From: Hofstenia miamia
Taxonomy: Eukaryota; Xenacoelomorpha; Acoela
Length of the DNA: 64,000 bases
Direction: 5' to 3'
Assembly: GCA_004352715.1 (NCBI GenBank)
Contig: SCFE01000097.1
Location: 153,545-217,544 of the forward strand
Within the stretch, counting starts at the first letter, position 1, and every line of letters starts with the position of its first letter. Under the pieces are notes generated by a model, which saw only the letters and a list, made by a program, of their open reading frames with translations, was not told the DNA's origin and ran no database searches. Below, one piece after another: positions 22,262-33,900 of this stretch. Position numbers and translations under genes: made by a program.

Positions 22262-24806
22262 TCCATTGCTTATAAGAAAGTTCAGAATCTAAATTTATTT
22301 ATTTTGTTTCTTGCAACCATTTAATGTAATTCACATTTGAGTAGCTATTCGTACTTATTACTCACCATGCGTTAATATACTGAAGAAAATGCGAATTCGT
22401 CCGAGTTTTTAAAGATAAAATGTCAGCCTACAATGTTATATTTTATGCATAATGTCGTGTGCTTTGATGTCAGCATCTAAGTTGTAATGAAAGATATAAC
22501 AGGTAGCAATTGAAAACTGAAATAGTTACTATTTTTAACATTTTATCAAATGTGTCAACTGTATTTGCTTTATCCGTAGTTTCCTCTGGGTTTTATCTAT
22601 GAAGACATAATGAAAACGAATTAAAAACAGCGTTGCCAATAACCACGAGAATAGGCTCATTGCATAACCTGATACACACTGACCGAACTATTACTCACAA
22701 AACTTTGTCGTGACCCACAGAGTCCTTTAATATCACCTGCCGGATATCTTCATCGCTTGAAATCTTCTTGATCGCCATCCACCAAACAAATTTGATAAGT
22801 ATTGAGTTAGCCTACTAAAAGCGATATTTTTTCTTGAAAAATTTCGTTTATTTCTGTTGGCAACAAATTTCGTGCTATTACGCCCTTTTTCCTTTTTTTC
22901 GCTAAGAATCTATTCGACGTATTATAGGTTGACCCATGGCCCACTGCGAGCCACCAAATTTGCGGTCGATGGATCGTTTGCAACACTTTCCATTGGAATT
23001 ATATTTTAAAGATTGCCAATTATTGTGCCGCTCAACGTAATTAAGATCCACATAACTTTCGTTTTTAGCCTAAATTATATCTAGGCATCAAGTGCGGCGA
23101 GATTTTTTTAAATGGTTTGTTATGCACAATTATGTTAATACGAATTTGCTATTGTTAACATTAATTCTTTCCAAATCAAGTGCATTATAACATTTTAACA
23201 GAATTTATTTAGTTTCTTCCGGTAAATAGATCTATCAATATTTTTATAATTTTGTTTCTCGAAGTAAGTGAAAATTTTGAATATACAAAACATCAAAAAC
23301 ATGTTGCTATAGTGGGTTTTCATTTTTACGAATGTACAGCACACATTTACATTTTGATTGTCACAAAAAAATCTTTCAGTTTCACAGATTTTTTATTAAA
23401 TGCAGTTTCAGGTTTGATCAATTCATCTCAGTTTACTTAGTTTTACTTCAGCTACATTTCAACACAAATTTACCAATATAAATTGAAATGGGTGGTTTAA
23501 TTGGCTAAAACATAAGCCGCTGTGTGTGATTCCAAAATCCGTTGGAATATCACACTAAATAATAGCTGGAAGTGCTACTATACTATAGATATTATTTCAT
23601 CTCTGATTTTCTCATTGTAAATATTCTTATTTTATATCCGTTCATTTTCATTGATTGCATTATTAGGTAATGTCCTAAATTTTTCTTACTTTTGGTATCG
23701 AATTTCCTTCTGTCAGTAAATCAATGCATTTATTGCTTCATTAAAATTTTATTAAACACTACATTACTTGCCATTGCTAAGCGTTTGTTTTTTAATTGCA
23801 TAAGAACCTTTTGACCGAGACTTAATTCTAGTAACTATTGATTATAAATGTTCTTGATTTACTTCTAACGACAATGAACTAGCAACGGAAATCTGCTAAA
23901 ATTATTTTCTGTTTTGCTTTTGAATTTCAAACTTTTACTAAACTTCATTTCAACTTGATCACATTTCTGTCAATTTTTGTTGTTTCAATTGTGATAAAGA
24001 TGAGTTTGCTTCAACTATTTACTCCCAGTAGCAAGGATGACTCACCAAAACGCATTCCATTTCACTAAACTGCAGATGTCAAATCTTCATCAGATTTTTT
24101 TCTTTATTCAATGCTAGTATCCTTCTTTCCATTATTTCAAACGTAGACTTAGTGTGAACTGAAAACTCCAGGAATTTCTCCTTTTGCCCTATAGTTAACA
24201 TCAAAAACCGTATTCAAGATTATTGGCCACATTTAGCAATCACTCTCCAGAAATAACGTATGTTCCCCATTTTTATTCAAAACGTTCTATCTAGTTGCAA
24301 CCTGATCTTAGGAATGTTCAATTCATTATCATATCCTTATTTACTATTGAAAAATGAATCCCATTACCTTTCATTTTATAATGTAGTATATTAAACAGTG
24401 ATTTTATTTGTAAATTATGTTTGATTGACATGGATTTGATAATTACAACTCGATCTAATTCGTTGAATCTTTTACTCTACGCAGGATTTCACGGCACGTG
24501 TTATCGTAAAGTGCCTCCATCTCAAAAACACTTGTTGATAATACGTAATCACCTAAATTTGATTGTTTCAAAAGAGCTGTAAATTTTATGAAAGTATACA
24601 TGTATTTATTGTAAATGTTTGATTCTCCATTCTTGAAACAATTTAAATGTGAGTAAAGTTTACAAATCCATAGTACCAATAATGAGGAAAATCCACATTT
24701 CATCTAAACTAGTTAGTTGTCCGATGCATAAGTAATACAATTGATTTTCACTATGTCGTTAGATAAACAATGAATCTCTAATAGATACTTCGAATAATAC
24801 ATAAAA
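22262..24806. other. No recognised gene; downstream flank of the receptor
   Basis: AT-rich sequence. The minus-strand frame 24455-24703 (82 codons) directly follows a TAG and looks somewhat protein-like at its end, but no family or splice evidence supports it. The frame at 23252-23440 is not supported. Confidence 0.4.
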
Positions 24807-24812
24807 TTTATT
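24807..24812 (-). terminator. Candidate polyadenylation signal of the receptor
   Basis: TTTATT on the plus strand gives AATAAA on the minus strand about 350 nt after the receptor stop codon (25161-25163). Such hexamers are frequent in AT-rich DNA, and another lies at about 24604, so the choice is a guess. Confidence 0.25.
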
Positions 24813-25160
24813 TAAAACAATGCAGTAATAAATTTAACTACAATTTGTTCAATTTCAATTCTAACCTTTGCTATTTTTCTGCATCAATAATTTTCAAAGG
24901 GATTTTTTTACAATTGCGGGAACGGAACTTATTTTGACGTTCATTTCCGTTTTAGTAATTGAAATATTTCTTAGTTTCTTTACAAAAGGGGCTATTCACT
25001 TCACCTGTTTACTCCTTGTTCTTAAAAATATGTTAAAATTGAACTAACACAATTAACAAATATATAACGACGCCATCTATCGTTCAAAATGTGCAGTTGA
25101 CTATAATGTCCACAATGCTTTTGGCCTGAAGAAATCCTTACAAAATGAGTTTGCCCATGT

Positions 25161-25448
25161 TTACTGTGTGTTGGACTCTCTCATACTTTCCTTAGATTTC
25201 AATGTATATGCCACAATGTAAGTGATGCAGAGACCTGCGAAAGTAATAGGAAAAAAATATCTAGAGAATCGATCAATCGCACCAACATTGATAAAGCGAT
25301 CGGGCTTGTTGACGGTGTGGCCTTTAATAAGTTTTTTAAGTTTGAAAAATGGGGTAAAGTGCTGGTCGTGTGTTGCTGAATACTCCATGTTTTGACGAAG
25401 CGACCCACGTGAGCCTAAGCTGTTATCACTATGAACGACTTGGAAATC
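25161..25448 (-). CDS. Receptor exon 8: M3-M4 loop end, M4, stop
   Basis: The acceptor tttag precedes 25448, and the exon is in phase 0 with the preceding donor. It encodes 95 residues: a polar cytoplasmic stretch, then AIDRFSRYFFPITFAG, the conserved start of M4, then a short basic tail and TAA. The preceding intron is only 81 bp. Confidence 0.9.
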   Translation of the reverse strand, partial: DFQVVHSDNSLGSRGSLRQNMEYSATHDQHFTPFFKLKKLIKGHTVNKPDRFINVGAIDRFSRYFFPITFAGLCITYIVAYTLKSKESMRESNTQ

Positions 25449-27775
25449 CTAAATAAACTTGTTAAATAAACTGTTATTGTATTGATGTCATCGAAAACAA
25501 TTGTGAAAAAAACATTGTAGTCATTTTACCTTGGGTGTGGGATATCTAATTTTAACTGGTTTTCGTGGTTTATCGAGATAGCAGACAGCTGCAAACTCGA
25601 TCAAGGAGGCGAAGACAAACATGAAACATCCGGCAAAATAGACATCAATGGCCTTCATATATGATATCTTTGGCATGTTGGCATTTGTTGATGAGATTAG
25701 AGTAAGAAGAGTGAGGACTGTAGTGATGCCCAAAGCAGCGCGCGCGGGTACTGATGCCCTCCCAACCCAGAAAGATACCCATGACACCATGACTATGAGT
25801 GTGCTCGGTATGTACATCTGGATGATGAAGTAAAGTGTATTCCTACCAAACATAAAGCTTGCACCCAAAGTTGACCAATTTCCTAATTTATATTTTACTA
25901 TGTCATATTTAATTTACTAATTAATGATTTAAAATGTGTGATTTGAATGTAGTACCAGTGCTTAATGTTCTATTCCAGGAGGTATGTGTGCAGTTTGTAA
26001 CGTTAAAATTTGCTAACAAAATATCATCTGCTAATACGATTGGTTCGCTGTCGCTCTTCATCCAAAAGTACTGCATATCATCAGCGGTGTATCCCCCTAA
26101 ATTTTAATGAGGCGTGAGTAATGATGTTTAAACCTTACAGCTGGCGACTCTTAAATTGCACGTTTGTGTGTCCATCGGGAAATAGGTGAGATCCATCGGG
26201 CATCTTGATGTAACTGTTACTCTAAAAATGCTCTTTATTTTAATCACATTTTTTATTCTCTATTAGAATTGATGTATTTAAACATTAAGTAAATCTACAT
26301 TTTCATTTCTATTCCAACCTTAGAGATGACAATGACAAAGTAAAGAAGTGACCTATCTCAAATACTCTTTTTTATCTATAACTATGTCTATAAAAGTTGT
26401 GAATTTTAATTATTCTGAATTTTACAGGGTTAAATGATTGGGATTTTTAATTTTACCTCTCTTTAGAAACTATGACTATCCGTTTGAAAAAAAGATTAAA
26501 AACACTTTTCTACCTTGAAATTTAATAGTGATTGCAATTGGCCAAAATTTGGCGCATTAGTTATAAACCTTTGCTCAAATCAAAAATAGTACAAAATGAA
26601 TCCTTTGTGGCCTGAACAGAACTAGCCGTTGGAGTGTTCGCATATAGGAACGTCGATGGGGTTACCACCAATAGAAATTACACGATCTCCCAATTAATGC
26701 GACATATTTTAGTGTAGTTCCTAAGGGGCATTTGCAATACTATGTAAGAAGTAACGTGGCTAGAATATGAAAATTGAATTTAACTATGTATAACATGTAT
26801 TCATTTTCATCTTTAATATTCACATGTTTTAGAAAAATTATCGTCTAATGTCCATTTTGTAGAGAGTTTATTTTGCATCTGATTTCAAATTACGCGAATA
26901 TAATTTGTAGGATTTAGATACCGCCCAATTTTCAAAGATCAGTAATCTTACCTCATGCTCATGAGGATGCTTCCATTCTGGTGTAGTCTGAAAAAGACGT
27001 TTCTTTTTGTGACTTCGTGCACATACGACTCCGTTTCAGTCTGAAAGAAAGAATCTGGAAGCCACAGTTCACTGAGAAGATCCTGTGAAAGAACCAGAGG
27101 TTTGTCGTTATCAAATGTTAATCTTTCATCTACCCAGTATTGTCGAAAGTACAACCCTAGTCGAAATGTCTATAAAATGTTAGTTAGAATATTTTAAAAT
27201 AGCGGTCTAGCCATACCATATCAACTTCAGAAACGGGGCCTAGACTTACAACGTACATCGTGGAGTTTACTATCAATGGTGGTCCTAAATAATGTTTTGA
27301 ATATTTTTAAGAAGTAGTCGATTCATCGTTTTACAACATATATATAGCAAGGCATCTAAATCAGGGTACATCTAAATCTCCAACGGGTATACATCGACTC
27401 ATAAGGGTGTGCATGATTTACCTGATTTATTTGTTTATGCATGTCTAGGAGTCCATGATAAATAAAAAATTCATGGGAGGGGTCTATAGTCTAAGAGGTT
27501 GGAGAATTGGATTCATTTTAGTTTTGTAAGCTGAAATTTTACTTAGCATCAGGGACGTAGTCCAAAATAATAAAAAATATACTAATCTTTAACACTATAT
27601 GAATGTGTCAGTCGTTCCTATACGCATTAAGAAAAATAATGCAAAGGGTGCACAAAGACTTCTTAGTATCCCCTCCTTATTAGAAATACTACCTACGTTA
27701 CTGCTTCGTATCCACTATCAATTTTTCCGAAATTTCAAATTTGACATTTGCATCAACTAATTCTTTTTAGTAAAA

Positions 27776-27815
<40 letters not shown>

Positions 27816-27922
27816 NNNNNNNNNNNNNNNNNNNNNNNNNNNNNNNNNNNNNNNNNNNNNNNNNNNNNNNNNNNNNNNNNNNNNNNNNNNNNNNNNNNNN
27901 NNNNNNNTACTTTTGTTACACC

Positions 27923-27958
<36 letters not shown>

Positions 27959-30900
27959 GGTGTGTCAAAAGTAACTTGACTTTAAACTAACTAAAAAAAT
28001 TGAACCAATCACAGAAAAGATGATGAAATATATTGTCATTTTATAACTATATAAAGGGAATTTATGTTATGCATAACCATTTTGTTATTTTTCCAGTACT
28101 TTTTAACTTTAGACATGGATTTAGACACTAGACTGGAAATATTAAAACTATACTACAAAAATGGAGACAGTGCAACAGCAGCATTACGTGCATTCAAAAC
28201 AGCACATTTCTATTACAGCTGTCACTAGAATGATATGAAAATTTGAAAAAAACAAAATCCTTGCACAATGCTGCTAAATCAGGCACACCATTGCTCCAAG
28301 AAGACCGGAAATCAATGGTAATGAGTGCGCTGAAAACTCTGCAAAATACAAATGTGCATGGCAATGCAAGTTCTTCTTCTATTGCTGCAGCTACTACAAT
28401 TACAAAGAAAAGTGTTTGTCGAATTCTTAAAGCATGTGGTATGCGGACATACAAAATTGCCTTGCATCAAACTATCACTGAATCAGACTTTCATCATCGT
28501 CTCGAATATGCACAATGGATTTTAGCTAATGCTAATTTGTTCAATAATGTGCTTTGGTCAGATGAGGCCTATTTTTCAATGGATGGAATGGTCAAAGGTC
28601 ATAATAATAAGGCTTGCACCCTGAAAAATTATGTGTGTGGATGGTATTCAGTGCAAATTATGTGCTAAAGCCATTTTTCTTTCCGGGTACAGTAAATCAG
28701 GATAATTACACAAGTATGCTCCGTGACCATATGTTTCCACAACTAAGACAGAAACGAAAAATGCAGTGTGTTAATTTTCAGCATGACGGTGCACCACCAC
28801 ACTACTCCAAACATGCCAGGGATTTCATCAGCACTCAGTTGCCAGCTGAGCGTGTTATTGGCAGAGGTTTTGGTCATGCATGGCCTCTTAGATCACCTGA
28901 CCTCAGTCCACTTGACTTTTATTTGTGGTCTACTCTAAAGTCACTGGTATATCATACATACATTCCAACCAACCTGAATGATTTAAAAATGAGGATCATA
29001 CAAGAAGTTGATTCACTTAACATTGATGATTACATCGAGCTGTCCAGAATATGATACCAAGATGTGAACTTACTATCGAGCAGATTAGAGGACTATTTGA
29101 ACATTTGTTTTCATATATCTGTAATTCCCTTTATTAGAGTTTGTTTATTTACATATTGTATTGTTTGGTTTCATATAAATAAAGTTATTGTAATTTGGAA
29201 AGTCAAGCTACTTTTGACACGATCTGTATATATGAATTTATTTCAGTAGTTTGAATTTCTTGTAACTTACCGTTTCATGAGATGTTTTTGATGTATAAAC
29301 TCACTGCAAACTGTTTGAATTGATATTCTAGAACTAGCTATTATTTACAGGATTTTAATCCCCGTGGATAAAAAATAAATGCAGTGTGAATAATCACTGA
29401 CATTACTCCTCTTTCAGAGAATCTGTCATTTAACGTTTGCCTGTTAGGCACGTTTTTGTTCGTTGCCATCTCTTTTTCTCGACTATGGCTTTATTGACTC
29501 AATTAATTGAGAAATTCCCTCATTAGCTTTCTGTCGCCAAGGTAAAAATGGTAATCAGAGAGTTAAAAGCAGACCTTGACTCCAACCACTTTATATCTTT
29601 CAAAAGCAGATGATGTCAGCAGTTGATAACGACTATTAACTAAATTTATTTCTCTTTTAAAAACTGTATTATTATCTCCACATCTACTTCTGGTCTTGAG
29701 GAAATTTAATTGATATTGCATTTATTTTATTTAGATACGTACACTACCTCAAATAGTATTAAAATTCTGTTATTTTTAATTCTTTAATTAGGGATTTTTA
29801 AATTAGTTTTGGCCTCCATTCCTGACTCTATTGTATTTATAAGACAATCATTATTGCCTTTAAAATTGGAAGAAATCCTTCGGCTAATTATAATACATCA
29901 CTTGAGAAATTAGTTTATATTTGAAACCATTCCAATATAAAATTAAAGCTTAAACGTCACAAATTTTTGGTCCTTTCCAATATCACTCCTGCATACCTCA
30001 TTTTCTTCAACAGACGTAATGTAGCTATCACTGTAAACAAAAAGATGTATTTTGGTGATTACTGGCATATTTCTAGATCTGGAAAATTGGGTTTAATTAT
30101 ACAATTTTAATGCTATCATTTCACCCTATCATGTGATAAAAATCTACAATTTATATCGACTTCTGTTAACACCGAAATAAATAACCATGCGGCAAATCCT
30201 AGCTATCGACTCGTATTCGGATTGTATAGATTGAGAAACTTTTTGAACTTTTGTTATTCTTGAGAAAGTCTACCATATTTTTCAACTAAGTTAAGGACTA
30301 TGGCTGACGTTCATCCAACATCTTTAACATAAGTTTGGATTGAGGCATGGTATCTATGCATATTAAATATATACTACTCATGTATCTTATGAATTGCTTC
30401 TTTGGTTGTCATTGTCGAAACTGATACTGCTCCTCTCATAATGTATCCGCGTAAACTGCTTACCTCTAACGTTAAAAAGATTCATACTAAATGCCCTAGT
30501 GAAAAACGTGGTAAATTACTTTGTAATAACAGCTTACCTCCACTTCCCGGTCGCAAACGTTTTTCATAAACGGTGGTGTTTAAAAGTTGCTTGAGAATTT
30601 CGGAGTCAGTATTGTTCTTTCCGTCCACTGCGCCAATTTCCCTAAATATTTTGGTTAAGTGGAAGTAATACCCGATTTAATTTTACTGCATATCACTAGA
30701 AATTCAATAAACATTTTTTTGGAAATTTTCTGATCCGTGCTCCAATTTCAAAATTGGTCACTAATCAAAAGTAAATTTTTAAAATATATTAACCCTTCAC
30801 AATAACTTAAAAGACTATACTGCAATGTGATGCAGATCATTTAAAATTCTCTTCATGATTAAAAGAAACCTGAAAACAGTGATAAATTTTTAATCATTAA

Positions 30901-33900
30901 TGGGAATTTTTCTTCCAACTGTGTGTAACGATTTCGATTTAGCAATCCATAAAACTTAAGGGTGCTTGTTAGGTTATTTAGTTCTAATTATTGTTTTCGC
31001 TTTTCCATGTGGTTAGATTTATTGTTCTAAAGAAGAGAAAGTTTTTCTTGTGCACAAAATCGTGAAAGTAAGTGTCAATTTACGGATGTGATTGATGTTT
31101 GTTTAACATTGGAAATGTGCACTTTTTGCTTTCATTTTGGCTTTCACTTCGATTAAAATTGATATTGAATTTCATTTTCGTCTGCTGGCTTTTAATCAAA
31201 ATTCCTGCACTCTCATTGGTCGCGCATTCAAACGACGTCACTCGCTCCTTAATTCAGCTGATAGATTGCAAATTCTCCAATTTGGCTAATTGCTCTTCTT
31301 TTAATCAACGTGTGGTCGCATTTAACAAATGCTTTTTTCAACGCTCTAATTGAGTTACAATTATAATTATTCACAGTTTAGCGTTCAGAATTATTTTAAA
31401 GTTAAAAGAAGCATTACTTCTGTTTGTGTTCGTGAACATTAAAAACATGCATTCGACGCCAAAAGAACGCCAACTTCTAAAAAACGTTTTCCCGTCCATT
31501 CAATTAATTTCATTCCAAATTTTTGATTTTTAAATCGAAAGCGCCGCATTCATTGAAAAACCACTAATACTCTGCGATATTAACAAAACCCATTAATTTA
31601 ATATTTATTTTGTCTACACTTGCGTACCCTTTCCTTTTTCAGCATTGAAAAAATGATTCATTGTTTCCCCGGGATGGTCACTCTAGACTTGCAGGGAGGT
31701 CACTTATAAATAAATTCTGTTTTAAGATTCATCCTAAAGCTACATGTAGATGTGCAACGTTTGGATATTTTTCGACATATATCAATTAGGAATTTTTAAA
31801 TAATCCGCTTACAGTTTCTATGGGACCCCACAATAAGTGTCTTCTATTTGTGTACTGGAAATTCGTATGCGTGTCCTGTAGAATATTTCATCATCAAATT
31901 AGATTTTGTCGAAATAATTGCAAGCGTTGTTTAATACTGTGATTCCTTTATAGAGTCGTTTAACTTAATTTAGATTTTTGAATGCCATTTATAATCTATT
32001 CTTCAAATGTAACTTCAAATTGGAAGAACTTTCAACTGAGGTTCAATTAGATCTTTGTTGCCTGCTAGAGTTTGTGAATTTAAGGTTTGAATGCGATCTT
32101 TGAGTGGCGTGGTCTAGACTTAAAAGCTATCTACTTAATTCTTTTTGCATGAAGTATTATTTGTTCTCCTTTCTCGAGCAATCTCTTTTTATTGCCGAGT
32201 GATTAAATTTATAGCCCTTTCTCAGTAAATTAACTTGACCGCTCTTCAATTTATGATGTAACGCTTTGAAACGTCTGCTTTTGATAATTAAATTGCTGTC
32301 AATTCAGCGTGTGTAATTAATCCTAAAATGTACATTAACAAAACCATTTTTATAACTGCGACGCATCCTGTTTTTCAAAATAGTTTAATATTGCATTTAG
32401 TCAATTTTCTAATTCTGATTAATTCATGACGTTGTCAATTGAATTGATTGGCTTTCAATTTCAGAAATATTTCGCATTCCAATGCTGTATTAAGATTTGG
32501 TAGAGTTTACTATAGCTTCCGGGTAAAAGCATTTCTTTTCTGGTTAAATGAGATTAGAGCGCTTAAATCCCCCAGCAAATGGGTCTGAGTGTCTTTCAAT
32601 AAGTCAGGTTGGAAATGCAAAAAAATTTATATTTAGCGAAAAGGTAAAATTTGGGCCCCAAAAATTGTTTGAACTGAATGATTTTTTTTCAGTCATTCAT
32701 TTTGAACAAATTTCAAACTTAAAAAAAGTAGTTCTTTAAGCGCATTCCTTCTGGAAGAAGGTTAAATGTAGATAATATATGTAAAAAAGTTTAGAGATAC
32801 ACGAGTGTTGAAAAGGTTTTTTTGTCCTCAAAAGTATTGTTTAGTTCTCCATAACTTTCGTTGATTTTCAATTGCGGACAAAATTGTTTCTCAAAAGTCA
32901 GAGGAAATTGACTTTCTTAGAAAAAACAACAGCAATACATCTTAACTATTGTATTACTCAGAGTTGTCTAATCGTTTTGCTTATATTGAATTTACGTCTT
33001 ATTTTCATATAATTGAGTTTGAAATAGGCCTAGATCATTAAATTATCAAGTTGGGTAATAATTGATTACACACTTCATCTCACTATCTGTTAGCAATCGC
33101 AACTTATAGTTATACGCGTCAGATTATTAATGTGCAAAATAATTTTAACTACATGTATATATACTGACCAATGCGGTTGCGTATTTTCAGTTACTGGCCG
33201 TTACCATATACAGTGGCGGCCACTGGATTAGCATCACTTCATTATTAATATAATAAATTGTATGCAACACATCTTTATTCTTGTCCATTCTAAACATGTG
33301 ATATACGTTGCGTATGTGTTTAATTTATTTACATGTTTTGTATTTTGCTTTATTCTCATTGGCAGAGCGTAAATCATTCCACTTATCATCCGACTCACCT
33401 GCAATTATAATGAATTGCTTGCATGAATGAAAATATACTTTTAGCATTATGTGATGCTAATCCAGTGGCCGCGAGTGTATATATATATATATATATCTAA
33501 TGCTTACATTTTTAGCAATTTCGGAAAACTGTACACAAATAGAATTTTTTCATGTGCAATAAAATTGGAAATTTATGAAATTTGTGACTTATGCTTATTT
33601 TGTATACCAATCAACATTTCTTAAAAATCAGTTCGAAAATGTTTATCACAAAATCCCAGTTTACCCCAACTACTGTGTTCGATAATGTAAATACGTCGGC
33701 GTATATAGATTCCTGATTTCACAATTTTACTACTGTAATATATATATATATAAGACTAGTGATACTATATGTATAAGAATTAGAAATTTGTTATAACAAA
33801 TCGTAACAAGGTAGTTATAGTTTCATTTAACATTATGCAGATAATTTTTTCAACAGGATATAATGAAATTTTTCTTGATTTTTTCATCGTTAGTTGACTC

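Larger units (their letters stand above)
27285..30537 (-). other. Receptor intron 2, invaded by mariner-type elements
   Basis: This 3.25-kb intron contains the transposon at 27956-29226, the terminal fragment at 27908-27925 and an assembly gap. Its neighbours downstream are 42-81 bp or 730 bp long, so transposon insertion accounts for at least 40 percent of its length. No exon was seen inside it. Confidence 0.75.

Noticed and set aside
24455-24703. 82-codon minus-strand open frame downstream of the receptor
   Set aside because: Ending looks protein-like, but there is no family match, no supporting splice partner and it lies beyond the receptor stop. Probably 3' flank.
25648-25833. 61-codon plus-strand frame
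   Set aside because: Antisense shadow of receptor exon 7, which has clear M1-M3 segments on the minus strand.
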